Positions 23,987 to 32,796 of a stretch of 64,000 bases of DNA are shown here, piece after piece (within the stretch, counting starts at the first letter, position 1; every line of letters starts with the position of its first letter). The DNA is from Euzebya sp. (GTDB taxonomy: Bacteria > Actinomycetota > Nitriliruptoria > Euzebyales > Euzebyaceae). Under the pieces are notes generated by a model. It searched no databases. It was not told the DNA's origin and was given only the letters and a program-made list of their open reading frames with translations. The position numbers and the translations under genes are program-made. The DNA lies in the NCBI RefSeq assembly GCF_964222135.1, contig NZ_CAXQBR010000022.1, forward strand, positions 1 to 64,000, written 5' to 3'.

Positions 23987-24772
23987 CTAGTAGCCCCGGC
24001 GGGGGCCGAGCGCCGCGTAGGGCGTGGTCAGGAGGATCCGCAGGTCCGTCCACAGCCCGATCGAGTCGACGTAGTCGAGGTCGACGTCGACGTGCTCGTG
24101 CATCATCCCGTTCCCGCGCTCGGAGATCTGCCACAGCCCCGTCAGACCCGGCTTGACGGTGTGCCGGCGGTGCATCCAGGGCTGGTAGTGGCGCTCGACC
24201 ACGGCGGGGATCTCAGGACGGGGCCCCACCAGGCTCATGTCGCCCTTCAGCACGTTGAACAGCTGCGGGATCTCGTCGATCGAGAAGGTGCGGAGGATCC
24301 GGCCGGTCGTCGTCATGCGCGGATCGGCGGGGCTCTTGTGCGTCAGCCGCCGGTCCACGCCGTCCCAGCGCCCCTCGGCGAAGGCCTCGAGGTCGCTCGC
24401 AGACGTCGACCGCCGGTCGTGGGCCATGGTCCGCAGCTTGTAGGTCCGGAACGTGCGGCCCTCCAACCCGATGCGCTGCTGGGCGTAGAAGACCCCCGGT
24501 CCGAGGGTCAGCCGCACCGCCAGCACGCCGATGAGCAGGACGGGGGAGAGCACGACCACCAGGACCAGCGCGGCCACGAAGTCGAAGACCGGCTTGACGA
24601 CCTTCAGGTACCAGGAGGGGGAGGTGAGCCGCGGGTACGCCGTCCCGCCGACGGGGTGGAGGACACCAGGTGCCGTCCGCGCGAACGTCCCGCCGCGGGC
24701 GCTCCCGCCCGCGACCGCGCCGGCGTGTGCGGGCGCGGCAGGCTCCGAGGCGCTGCGCGGGTTGGGGGGCAT
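23987..24772 (-). CDS. Undecaprenyl-phosphate sugar phosphotransferase (bacterial sugar transferase)
   Basis: A 261-residue polyprenyl-phosphate hexose-1-phosphate transferase of the WbaP/PglC catalytic type, which would start a cell-surface polysaccharide or glycan on the inner membrane. One hydrophobic segment (VFDFVAALVLVVVLSPVLLIGVLAV) precedes the catalytic domain with FYAQQRIG, TYKLRTM, FSIDEIPQLFNVLKGDMSLVGPRPE (split over residues about 168-190) and VKPGLTGLWQ. The N-terminal 45 residues are Ala/Pro-rich and probably disordered. No other glycan genes are adjacent, so the product is unknown. Confidence 0.88.
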   Translation of the reverse strand: MPPNPRSASEPAAPAHAGAVAGGSARGGTFARTAPGVLHPVGGTAYPRLTSPSWYLKVVKPVFDFVAALVLVVVLSPVLLIGVLAVRLTLGPGVFYAQQRIGLEGRTFRTYKLRTMAHDRRSTSASDLEAFAEGRWDGVDRRLTHKSPADPRMTTTGRILRTFSIDEIPQLFNVLKGDMSLVGPRPEIPAVVERHYQPWMHRRHTVKPGLTGLWQISERGNGMMHEHVDVDLDYVDSIGLWTDLRILLTTPYAALGPRRGY

Positions 24773-24880
24773 CGGGGGGACGGGATCCTGCGGGTGGAGG
24801 TGCTGCGGTCGGCGCCCGGCGGGGCGCGGGGGCGGTGGGCAGGCACCGTTCGCTGCGAACGACTGCGAGGATCACCGCGC

Positions 24881-25798
24881 ATGGAGTCCTCGACATCATA
24901 TGCCTCGATCTTTAGGCCGGACCTGTTCCTCGGACAGGTCGCCCTCGTCACCGGCGGCGGCACCGGCATCGGCCGCGCGATCGCGCACGAGCTCGCCGCG
25001 CTCGGCGCCACCGTCGTCGTCGCCGCGCGACGCGAGGAGCCGCTGGTCGAGACGGCGGCGGAGATCGCCGCCGCCGGGGGATCAGCCGACCACGCGCAGG
25101 TCGACGTCCGCGACCACGAGTCCGTGGAGACCGCGGTCGCGGGCGTCGTCGAGCGCCACGGGCGCATCGACCTGCTCGTCAACAACGCCGGCGGCCAGTT
25201 CCCCTCCCCGGCCGAGCGGATCTCCCCGAACGGCTGGCGGACCGTCGTCGACCGCAACCTGACCGGCACGTTCCTCGTGACCCGGGCGGTCTTCAACGCC
25301 TCCATGGGGGTCCACGGCGGGGCCGTCTGCTCGGTCATCGCGGACATGTGGAACGGCTTCCCGCAGATGGCCCACACCGGCGCGGCCCGGGCGGGGGTGG
25401 AGAACCTGACCAAGACCCTCGGGGTCGAGTGGGGCCCGCGCGGGGTCCGGGTCAACGCGGTCGCCCCGGGCCTCATCTACTCGAGCGGCATGGACACCTA
25501 CGACGAGGCGGTCCGCGACGGCGTGGCCGCCACCGCGTCCCGGATCCCCGCGGGCCGGATCGGGACGGAGTCCGAGACGTCGGCCGCCGTGGTCTTCCTG
25601 CTGTCACCGGCGGCGGCGTACATCACCGGCGAGACGCTGAAGGTCGACGGCGGCTCGTCCCTCGCGAAGGTGCCCCTCGTCCCCCTCGAGGCCCACGACG
25701 CGATCAGCCCGTTCGACGGGTTCCACCTGGCGCGGGAGGTGCCGGACAGCTGGGGGGGTGGGCGATCGCGAACCGACCGGTCAGCTTACAGGCCGTAG
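24881..25798 (+). CDS. SDR-family enoyl-CoA reductase-like protein (PECR/DECR type)
   Basis: A 305-residue short-chain dehydrogenase. VTGGGTGIGRAIAHELAALG is the NAD(P)-binding start, LVNNAGGQFPSPAE the second block. At the usual YxxxK site it has HTGAARAGVENLTKTL: no Tyr. This matches peroxisomal trans-2-enoyl-CoA reductase and 2,4-dienoyl-CoA reductase relatives, which share GAARAGV here, so the missing Tyr is a subgroup trait rather than damage. A role in unsaturated fatty acyl-CoA metabolism is likely. It converges on and overlaps the cobS end by 13 bases. Confidence 0.82.
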   Translation: MESSTSYASIFRPDLFLGQVALVTGGGTGIGRAIAHELAALGATVVVAARREEPLVETAAEIAAAGGSADHAQVDVRDHESVETAVAGVVERHGRIDLLVNNAGGQFPSPAERISPNGWRTVVDRNLTGTFLVTRAVFNASMGVHGGAVCSVIADMWNGFPQMAHTGAARAGVENLTKTLGVEWGPRGVRVNAVAPGLIYSSGMDTYDEAVRDGVAATASRIPAGRIGTESETSAAVVFLLSPAAAYITGETLKVDGGSSLAKVPLVPLEAHDAISPFDGFHLAREVPDSWGGGRSRTDRSAYRP

Positions 25799-26523
25799 CC
25801 GGCGGCGATCACCACCGCCGCGAGCCCAGCGACCTCCGCGGTGCTGACCATCGCGCCCATGACGTCGCCGTTCACCCCGCCGAGGCGACGGGTCGCGAGG
25901 CCGCGTGCACCCGCGGCCACGAGCAGCGCGGCGACGACCACCCCGACCACGGCCACCCGCACCGCCGCACCCGCGATCAGGACCGCGGCGACCAGGCCGA
26001 TCGCGGCGGGGAGGGGGCGGAGGTGCTCGAGGAGGTCCGCGCCACGACCGTCCTGTGCCGCGGGGACCGCGCCGACCAGCGTGACGCCGAGGGCTCCACG
26101 GCTGATCGCGCTCGTCGCGACCAGCGCGCCGGCGGCCGCGACAGGATCGAGCGACGCGAGCAGGACCACGCGGAGGAGGGTGACGAGCACGAGCGCCAGC
26201 ACGCCGTACGCGCCGATCCGCGGATCGCGCATGATCTCGAGCCGCCGTCCCGGCCGGGCACCACCGAACAGCCCGTCCGCGGAGTCGGCCAGCCCGTCCT
26301 CGTGCAGGCCGCCGGTGAGGGCGGTCGTCGCACCGACCGCGATCGTCGCGGCCGCCATCGGCGGCAGGACCAGCTCGGACACCCACAGGGCGGAGGCAGC
26401 GACACCGCCCACGATCGCCCCGACCACGCCGAACCACCCGACGCAGGCGCCGGTGTCGCGGCGGTCCTGCCACGGGTCGCCGACGGGGAGGCGGGTCAGC
26501 AGCTGCAGGGCCACCAACAGCAT
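25786..26523 (-). CDS. cobS: Adenosylcobinamide-GDP ribazoletransferase (cobalamin synthase)
   Basis: A 245-residue integral membrane enzyme joining adenosylcobinamide-GDP and alpha-ribazole in late cobalamin synthesis. It begins LLVALQLLTRLPVGDP, then TGGLHEDGLADSADGLFGGARPGRRLEIMRDPRIGAYG (active region with the Asp and metal ligands; residues about 75-110), followed by hydrophobic helices and a final LGGVNGDVMGA. All are hallmark CobS blocks. The ATG at 26523 gives the normal length; GTG 26535 is an alternative. No other cob gene is next to it, and it is divergent from infA. Confidence 0.92.
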   Translation of the reverse strand: MLLVALQLLTRLPVGDPWQDRRDTGACVGWFGVVGAIVGGVAASALWVSELVLPPMAAATIAVGATTALTGGLHEDGLADSADGLFGGARPGRRLEIMRDPRIGAYGVLALVLVTLLRVVLLASLDPVAAAGALVATSAISRGALGVTLVGAVPAAQDGRGADLLEHLRPLPAAIGLVAAVLIAGAAVRVAVVGVVVAALLVAAGARGLATRRLGGVNGDVMGAMVSTAEVAGLAAVVIAAGYGL

Positions 26524-26612
26524 TCGCGGGTGCACCGGGCCATCATGACGGCTCGGCGTCACCCTGCGGCGGCAGCGTCCCTCCGGGCGCCGGGCCGTCC
26601 GGACGGCGCTGC

Positions 26613-26618
26613 TAGGCT
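26613..26618 (+). promoter_or_regulatory. Probable -10 box of infA
   Basis: TAGGCT in the context GCTAGGCTTGG, the form most often seen in this window before plus- and minus-strand starts. It lies 120 bases before the infA ATG, implying a 5' leader of about 110 bases. No convincing -35 box is present. Region 26524-26738 has no other feature I can support. Confidence 0.4.
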
Positions 26619-26738
26619 TGGAGGCGGAGCTCAGCCGGCGTCGGGCGGGACCCCTCGCGCCGTGGCGCCACCCGCGCCACCGCGCACCGCCGGTCACGCC
26701 CGACCAGACACACTGACCCCAGGAGTGAACCCCCCCGC

Positions 26739-27047
26739 ATGGCACGACGACGTAGTGGACGCCGACCGTCCCAGTCCCGCACGTACATCGACGAGGAGAC
26801 CCGCGCGAAGCGCGAGGCCCGCGCCGGCAACACCAAAGAAGAGGCCCTCGAGATGGAGGGCGTCATCGAAGAGGCGCTGCCCAACACGATGTTCCGGGTG
26901 AAGCTGGACAACGGGCACGCCATCCTCGGCCACATCTCCGGCAAGATGCGCAAGCACTACATCCGGATCCTCCCCGGTGACCGCGTGACGGTCGAGGTCT
27001 CCCCCTACGACCTGACCCGCGGCCGCATCACCTACCGCTACAAGTAG
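26739..27047 (+). CDS. infA: Translation initiation factor IF-1 with N-terminal extension
   Basis: The C-terminal 67 residues are a normal IF-1 ([47 protein letters not shown]), an OB-fold that sits in the ribosomal A site at initiation. Ahead of this are about 30 extra residues, very basic at first ([17 protein letters not shown]) and then charged, giving 102 residues against the usual 72. The ATG at 26739 follows AGGAG by 13 bases; a start at the internal Met (LEMEGV) would lack a clear binding site. The gene is alone, not in a ribosomal-protein operon. Confidence 0.9.
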   Translation: MARRRSGRRPSQSRTYIDEETRAKREARAGNTKEEALEMEGVIEEALPNTMFRVKLDNGHAILGHISGKMRKHYIRILPGDRVTVEVSPYDLTRGRITYRYK

Positions 27048-27117
27048 CGCGACCCCCCTCCCCGGACGGGGGCCAACGGCCCGCTAACGGCCGCGATCCG
27101 ACGGTCCGGACGGCCGT

Positions 27118-27123
27118 TACGGT
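27118..27123 (+). promoter_or_regulatory. -10 box of the SGNH surface-protein gene (leaderless)
   Basis: TACGGT stands six bases before the ATG at 27130 and no Shine-Dalgarno sequence is present, so transcription should begin at or next to the start codon. The inverted CCGGA/TCCGG stretches at about 27095-27115 may belong to the infA terminator or to an operator. Confidence 0.45.
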
Positions 27124-27129
27124 GCGAGC

Positions 27130-30100
27130 ATGCGCAGCGGACGTGGTGACGGTCAGGGGCGGCAGCGGATGGCGGTGGCGCTGCTGGCGCTGTCACTGGG
27201 GGCGGTGCTGCTCGGCGTGCCCGCGGGTGCGGTCCCCGAGGAGTCGGCAACTCCGGAGGAGCCGGTCCACGCGGCGGAGGTGGGCGGCGACGGCTTCGCC
27301 CGGCTCGAACCACAGGCGTCGGGGTGTGACGCCATCGCCGTCCAGCGCCTCGACGCGGGCTTCCGCCCGACCGGCAGCGCCGTCGAGATCCTGCCCACCG
27401 GGGCGACGACGGCCATCGGCGGCTGCGAGATCAACTCGGCCGTCGTCGCGATGGCCGCCGGAGACCGGATCGCCGCGCTCGGCAGGTACACGACCGACGA
27501 CAGCACCACCTCCGTCATCGAGCTGATCCACGTGACCGGCAGCTCGGCGTCGCGGACCGAGGTGGTCCGCTCCCGCCGCTCAGACACCGGCTCGTCGGCC
27601 ATCGCCCAGCCACACGACATCGCCCTCGGCCCGGACGGGTCGGGGATCGCCGCCTACGGCTCGTACGAGTCCTCCGACGGGGCGACCGGGACCAGTGAGC
27701 TCGTCGTCACCCGCTTCGGCCCGGGCGGCTCCTCACCCGTGTCGGTGCGGTACGACTTCGACGGACCCCGCATGGACGCGGACGTCGCGGTGGCGCCCGA
27801 CGGGCGCATGGCGGTGGTGTACGGGGCCGGTGAGGTGTTCGGCGCCAAGCAGGTGCACGTGTCGACCTGGGCGGCCGACGGGACCGCCGAGCTGCAGGAG
27901 CACCCGCTCGAGGGGGCCACCTTCGACGACACCGTCATACGCGCGCTGTTCACCGCCGACCCCGGTCTGGTCCTGGCGTGGCAGCCCGATCGCGACCAAC
28001 CCGTGCGGCTGCGGGCGTACGGACCCGACGGCGCCCACACGGGGGCGGACGGCACGCTTGGGAGCGGCAACGCGGGCTGGACGGCGCAGGGGGTCGACGA
28101 CGGGATCTTCGTCGCGTGGTCGCAGTCGGACGGGCCGGTGGCGGCCCGGCGGTACGGGGCGAACCTCGTGCCCACAGGCGACTCCTACCCGCTGCCCGGG
28201 ATGTCGGGGGTGGGCTACCCCAGCTCCTTCGTCGACGACCCCGAGACCGGGCGGGTGCTGGTGCAGCACATCACCGACGGGGAGCGCGTCCAGCTGTTCG
28301 ACATCGGCCTCCCCCAGGCCTTCACCTGGGAGGTCCGGCCGCGCCTGGAACGCCCGGAGCCCGGGACGGTGCCCGATCTGCCGGACGAGCCCGAGGAGGT
28401 CCAGCACGCCGCCTTCCCCGTCGACTTCGAGATCACCGACGGCAGCGTCTGCGCCGAGCCCGTCGAGTGGCTGATCGACGGCGAGGTGACCGCGCTGACC
28501 CCGAGTGCCCCGCCGTGCGGCTGGTCCATCGAGTTCCCCGCCGAGGGCGAGCACCACGTCGAGCTGCGCGTCGAGGGTGAGTCGGTGCACGACGAGACGA
28601 TCGACGTCCAGGACGAGCTGGTCGTGATCCTGGGCGACTCGATCGCCTCCGGCGAGGGCAACCCGGACGCCGTGACCCCCGTGCCGGGGACGTACCCCGA
28701 CGGCCGGTGGGTCGACGACGTCTGCCACCGATCACTGCGCTCGGGGCACGCCGAGGCGGCCCTCCGCATGGAGGAGGACGACCCCCACACCTCGGTCACC
28801 CTGGTCCACCTGGCCTGCAGCGGGGCGACGGTGACCGAGGGTCTCCTCGGCCCGCAGACCCGGGACGGGGTGACCAGGCCGGGGCAGATCTCCGCGGCCG
28901 CAGCGCTGGTGGGGGAGCGGGAGGTCGACGCCGCGCTGGTCTCGATCGGTGCCAACGACCTCGAGTTCGCGAGCATCGCGATGTTCTGCTCGGCCAACGG
29001 CTTCGTCCACCGCTCGAACTTCTTCGACCGCGAGGACTACTACGTCCCCTGCTACGACCTGCACATGGCCCTCGAGAGCCGGGTCAACGTCAGCTTCAAG
29101 GGCCTGCAGTTCCAGTCGAACCCGCTCCCGATCCCCGAGCTGCTCGACGTCGTCACCACCAAGCTGTGCGTCGGGGGTGACCCGGGGGAGACCTCCATAT
29201 CGGTCCGGGAGGGCGACGACCTCTCCCCGGACTACGAGGTGTCGCTGAACTGGGCCGACCTCGACCTCTCCGACCAGGACCCCGTCGGGCCGTCGCGGAG
29301 CCAGGAGACCCGGATCGCCGGCGGCGTCCGCGGGCCGGGGTGTCCGGGAGGGGGCGGGTCGGGCAGCTCGCTCAACCCGCTGCTGGGAGGAGGTGGCGTC
29401 GGCGTCACCGTCGACCTGACCGATCCGCTGGCCGAGCCCCACCCCCTGCTGTACGTCCCCGAGGACTCGATCAACGACCACATCCCGGTCGTCCCCTCCC
29501 CGGAGGTGGTGCGGCTCGAGCCGGAGTTCACCGTCGACGAGCTCGCCGAGCACCTCGCCGGCGAGCTGGACGGATCCCTGACCGCGCTGGGACCGGCGCT
29601 CGCGGAGCTCGTCGCCCCCGAGGACACCTATGTGACGGAGTACGGCGACCCGCTGACCAACGACGAGGGCGGCGCGTGCGGCGGTCTCCTGACGTTCGGC
29701 GTCGCGCCGGACTCCGGCATCGACGTCGCGGAGTCGCGCTGGGCCCGCGCGTCAGTGCTCGGGCGGCTCAACGGCTCCCTCGCCGCGGCCTCGAGCGCCC
29801 ACGGCTGGACCTTCGTCGCCGGCCCGGGCACGGACTTCGTCGGCCATGGGCTCTGCGCCACCGAGCCCTGGTTCCTCGACGTCATCGGCTCGCTGCAGGC
29901 GGGCAGCAGTTGGAACGGGACGCTGCACCCCACCCCGGCCGGCCACGAGAGCATCGCCGAGGCCGTCGTCGGCAGCGTCGTCGACGACGTCGTGCGGGCC
30001 CCTGCGGCCTACGAGTCGCCTGCCTCCTCCCGGCGCGACTACAGCCTGCAGGAGTTCCTGCAGGCCAGCGGTGACCTGGTCTACGTGGACCCCGACGCCG

Positions 30101-31236
30101 AGATCTTCGAGGACGACGTCGTCCTCATCGAGCACAACGATGAGGCCGAGCTGCGGCGGGTGATCGGCGTCTCGCAGTCGAGCTTCGCCGGCACCGACGG
30201 CCTGCTCGAGGTCCGCCTCGACCAGGGCGTCGCGACCGACCACCCGGCCGGCTCGCGCCTGCTCGTCATCGACGAGCTGGACGCGCTGCCGCCGGAGGGA
30301 GGCGGGGAGACCCTGGTCAGCGCACGTGACGAGGAGCGGGCGCTCCGCCAGATCTTCGCCGTCGCCGCCCAGGTCGCCCGCTTCCGCTACCCCGATCCCG
30401 GGGCGGACCCGCCAGCCCACGTGGTCCTCGGCCGCGTCGACGCGTTCGCCGACGCGCTCGCCGGGTCGGCCCTGACCGGCGACGGGCCGCTGCTGCTGAC
30501 CCCCGGCGATGCGCTCGAGCCGCTCGTCGCCGCCGAGCTCCAGCGCCTCCTCGCGCCGGGGGGCCCCGTGTACGTGCTCGGCGGCGAGGTCGCCATCAGC
30601 GCGGCCGTCGTGGCCGAGGTCGAGGCCCTGGGCTTCACCGTCGTGCGGCTGTCCGGACCCACACGGGTCGAGACGGCCCTCGCGGTCGCCGACGTCGTGG
30701 TCGGCGACGGACCGGTGCCCCGGGTCGCTATCGCCCGGTCGAACGCCCCTGCTGACAACCCGACGGCGGCGTGGGCGGACTCGGTCGCCGGTGGCGGCTG
30801 GGCGGCGGAGGTCCGCGCCCCGATCCTGTTGACGCCGACCGACCTCCTCCACCCGGCGGTCGAGGCGTGGCTCGCGGCACGACAGCCCGCCGAGCGCATC
30901 GTGCTGGGGGGGTCCGCAGCGATCGACGATGCGGTGGTCACCGCCCTCGGGGCGACGCGGGTGGCGGGGCCGTCGCGGGCCGAGACCGCCATCGCGATCG
31001 GCGAGCAGCTGTGGGACGCCACCACCGGCTACGTGCTCGTGGACGGGTTCGGTGTGGACGGCTGGGCCTACGGCCTGATCGCCTCCGGTGTGGCGGCCGA
31101 CGCCGACCGACCGGTCCTGCTCTCCTCCCAGACCGCGCTGCCGGCACCGACCGCGGCGTTGGTGGACACCTGCCCCGACCTGGCGGTCGTCGGCGACGTC
31201 GTCGCGCCGGGGTGCTGGGAGGGCGAGGAGCCCTGA
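27130..31236 (+). CDS. Secreted SGNH-hydrolase with C-terminal cell-wall-binding repeats
   Basis: A 1368-residue exported protein. A signal peptide (cut near AGAVPEE, residue 34) is followed by about 370 residues of repeated beta-strand motif resembling a propeller, a small Ig-like segment (to 495), then an SGNH/GDSL esterase domain: G502-D503-S504 (nucleophile), LACSGATVTEG, G607-A-N609-D and H933-P-T-P-A-G-H939. From about 1085 to the end are two full and one partial cell-wall-binding-2 type repeats (VVLGRVDAFADALAGS, VYVLGGEVAIS; then IVLGGSAAIDD). It is likely wall-bound and deacylates a lipid or polysaccharide. The esterase domain has a long insertion (about residues 640-830). Confidence 0.82.
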   Translation: MRSGRGDGQGRQRMAVALLALSLGAVLLGVPAGAVPEESATPEEPVHAAEVGGDGFARLEPQASGCDAIAVQRLDAGFRPTGSAVEILPTGATTAIGGCEINSAVVAMAAGDRIAALGRYTTDDSTTSVIELIHVTGSSASRTEVVRSRRSDTGSSAIAQPHDIALGPDGSGIAAYGSYESSDGATGTSELVVTRFGPGGSSPVSVRYDFDGPRMDADVAVAPDGRMAVVYGAGEVFGAKQVHVSTWAADGTAELQEHPLEGATFDDTVIRALFTADPGLVLAWQPDRDQPVRLRAYGPDGAHTGADGTLGSGNAGWTAQGVDDGIFVAWSQSDGPVAARRYGANLVPTGDSYPLPGMSGVGYPSSFVDDPETGRVLVQHITDGERVQLFDIGLPQAFTWEVRPRLERPEPGTVPDLPDEPEEVQHAAFPVDFEITDGSVCAEPVEWLIDGEVTALTPSAPPCGWSIEFPAEGEHHVELRVEGESVHDETIDVQDELVVILGDSIASGEGNPDAVTPVPGTYPDGRWVDDVCHRSLRSGHAEAALRMEEDDPHTSVTLVHLACSGATVTEGLLGPQTRDGVTRPGQISAAAALVGEREVDAALVSIGANDLEFASIAMFCSANGFVHRSNFFDREDYYVPCYDLHMALESRVNVSFKGLQFQSNPLPIPELLDVVTTKLCVGGDPGETSISVREGDDLSPDYEVSLNWADLDLSDQDPVGPSRSQETRIAGGVRGPGCPGGGGSGSSLNPLLGGGGVGVTVDLTDPLAEPHPLLYVPEDSINDHIPVVPSPEVVRLEPEFTVDELAEHLAGELDGSLTALGPALAELVAPEDTYVTEYGDPLTNDEGGACGGLLTFGVAPDSGIDVAESRWARASVLGRLNGSLAAASSAHGWTFVAGPGTDFVGHGLCATEPWFLDVIGSLQAGSSWNGTLHPTPAGHESIAEAVVGSVVDDVVRAPAAYESPASSRRDYSLQEFLQASGDLVYVDPDAEIFEDDVVLIEHNDEAELRRVIGVSQSSFAGTDGLLEVRLDQGVATDHPAGSRLLVIDELDALPPEGGGETLVSARDEERALRQIFAVAAQVARFRYPDPGADPPAHVVLGRVDAFADALAGSALTGDGPLLLTPGDALEPLVAAELQRLLAPGGPVYVLGGEVAISAAVVAEVEALGFTVVRLSGPTRVETALAVADVVVGDGPVPRVAIARSNAPADNPTAAWADSVAGGGWAAEVRAPILLTPTDLLHPAVEAWLAARQPAERIVLGGSAAIDDAVVTALGATRVAGPSRAETAIAIGEQLWDATTGYVLVDGFGVDGWAYGLIASGVAADADRPVLLSSQTALPAPTAALVDTCPDLAVVGDVVAPGCWEGEEP

Positions 31237-31249
31237 GCGCCGGGCGCCG

Positions 31250-32245
31250 TCAGGCGACGACCAGCAGGATCTTGCCGATGTGGGCGCTCGACTCCATCAG
31301 CGCGTGGGCCTCGGCGACGTCGTCCAGGGCGAACCGCTCGTGGATGATCGGGCGCAGCGACCCGTCGGCGAAGCCCGGCCACACGTCGGCGACCATCGAC
31401 CGGGCGAGCGCGGCCTTCGCCTCGACGGACCGGGCTCGCAGGGTCGAACCCCGCAGGGTGAGTCGGCGGCGCAGCACCTGGGCCATGTCCAGCTCGGCCG
31501 TCGTGCCGCCCATCAGCCCGATCGTCACCATCCGGCCGTCGTCCTCCAGGGCCCTGAGGTTCTCCGCCAGGTACCGCGCGCCGATGATGTCGAGGATCAC
31601 GTCCACGCCCCGACCCCGCGCCTCACGGATCGCGGCGGCGAACCCCTCGACCTCCCGGTAGTTGATCGCCAGGTCCGCGCCCAGGTCCCGGCAGGCGGCA
31701 GCCTTCTCCTCCGTCCCGACCGTCACCACGACGTCCGCGCCGAGCCGCCTGGCGAGCTGGATCCCGGCCGTCCCGACCCCGCTCGAGCCGCCGTGCAGCA
31801 GCACGGTCTCACCCGCCGCCAGCCGCCCTTGGATGACCACCGCGTCGTGGGCCGTCGAGAACACCTCCGGAACCGCGGCGGCCTCGACGATGTCCAGACC
31901 GGGCGGCAGCGGCATGGCGGTCGATGGCGGCACGACCGCCAGCGCGGCGTACCCGCCGCCGGCCACCACCGCGCAGACCTCGTCGCCCTCGGCGAACCCC
32001 TCGACCCCCTCGCCCAGCCCCACGACCGTGCCCGACAGCTCGAGGCCCAGGGTGTCCGGCGCCCCCGCGGGAGGGGGGTACATGCCGCGCCGCTGCATCA
32101 CGTCCGCGCGGTTGACCGCGGTCGCCGCCACCGCCACGAGCAGCTCGCCCGGTCCGGGGGAGGGGTCGGGCAGCTCGGTCAGGGTCAGGGCCTCGGGGCC
32201 CCCGGGGTCCGGGGCGATCACGGCGCGCATGGTGTGGGTGGTCAA
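31250..32245 (-). CDS. NAD(P)H quinone oxidoreductase, zinc-independent MDR family (PIG3-like)
   Basis: A 331-residue medium-chain reductase. It begins MRAVIAPDPGGPEALTLTELPDP and shows NRADVMQRRGMYPPPAGAPDTLGLELSG, the PIG3/Qor-type signature, then the nucleotide-binding LLHGGSSGVGTAGIQLARRLGA. Zinc ligands of alcohol dehydrogenases are lacking. It probably reduces quinones or enones with NADPH. Two starts (ATG 32245 and the ATG five codons later) are both plausible. Divergent from the S1-domain gene. Confidence 0.85.
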   Translation of the reverse strand: MTTHTMRAVIAPDPGGPEALTLTELPDPSPGPGELLVAVAATAVNRADVMQRRGMYPPPAGAPDTLGLELSGTVVGLGEGVEGFAEGDEVCAVVAGGGYAALAVVPPSTAMPLPPGLDIVEAAAVPEVFSTAHDAVVIQGRLAAGETVLLHGGSSGVGTAGIQLARRLGADVVVTVGTEEKAAACRDLGADLAINYREVEGFAAAIREARGRGVDVILDIIGARYLAENLRALEDDGRMVTIGLMGGTTAELDMAQVLRRRLTLRGSTLRARSVEAKAALARSMVADVWPGFADGSLRPIIHERFALDDVAEAHALMESSAHIGKILLVVA

Positions 32246-32290
32246 CTCCTGGGGGTGCGACCGACCGCCGGGGGCCCGGAAGTCGGCTGC

Positions 32291-32323
32291 TACGATACGT
32301 GTCGGAACTGTTGAGCGAAGGAG
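32291..32323 (+). promoter_or_regulatory. Promoter and ribosome binding site of the S1-domain gene
   Basis: TACGAT (32291-32296) is a near-consensus -10 box, and AAGGAG (32318-32323) stands nine bases before the ATG at 32333, setting that start rather than the ATG seven codons later. The divergent oxidoreductase gene begins 46 bases away on the other strand, so the promoters must lie back to back. Confidence 0.55.
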
Positions 32324-32332
32324 CTGCGCGGG

Positions 32333-32722
32333 ATGTCCGGCAGCGGAAGGAGCATGGTGTCAGCACAGGTAGGTGACGTCGTCACCGGTACGGTCGTGAA
32401 GCTGCAGGACTTCGGGGCGTTCGTCCAGATCGACGCGGAGACCACAGGTCTGGTCCACATCTCGGAGGTCCACCGGGACTTCGTGGACAACATCCACGCC
32501 TACCTGACGGAGGGCCAGGAGGTCCAGGTCAAGGTCGTCGGGATCAAGGACGACGGCCGGATCGACCTGTCCATCAAGCGCGCTGATCCGGAGTGGAGCG
32601 ACGAGGCGCGGCCGCGTCCCACCGCCAAGGTGGACAAGGAGTTCAACCAGCGGCTCCGCAAGTTCATGCACCAGTCCGACATGATCCAGGGCGAGGTCCG
32701 GAAGCGGAAGCGCACCTTCTGA
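32333..32722 (+). CDS. S1 RNA-binding domain protein
   Basis: A 129-residue protein made of a single S1 domain (GDVVTGTVVKLQDFGAFVQID, GLVHISEVHRDFVDN, VKVVGIKDDGRIDLSIKRA) and a basic C-terminal tail (FNQRLRKFMHQSDMIQGEVRKRKRTF). Size and layout match the CvfD/YugI-type general stress S1 proteins of Gram-positive bacteria that bind the ribosome or mRNA; the exact target is unknown. It is followed by a strong palindromic terminator. Confidence 0.82.
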   Translation: MSGSGRSMVSAQVGDVVTGTVVKLQDFGAFVQIDAETTGLVHISEVHRDFVDNIHAYLTEGQEVQVKVVGIKDDGRIDLSIKRADPEWSDEARPRPTAKVDKEFNQRLRKFMHQSDMIQGEVRKRKRTF

Positions 32723-32745
32723 CCGCGACCAGATCGCAGACACTG

Positions 32746-32773
32746 ACGGGCCCCCTCAGCTGAGGGGGCCCGT
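32746..32773. terminator. Bidirectional hairpin terminator
   Basis: A perfect 28-bp palindrome (ACGGGCCCCCTCAG and its complement) lies 23 bases after the S1 gene and 23 bases after the end of the solute-binding protein gene on the other strand. It has no T tract, as usual at this GC content, and its place between two converging genes suits termination in both directions. Confidence 0.75.
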
Positions 32774-32796
32774 CGACGTCGTGCGGGGGTGATCGA

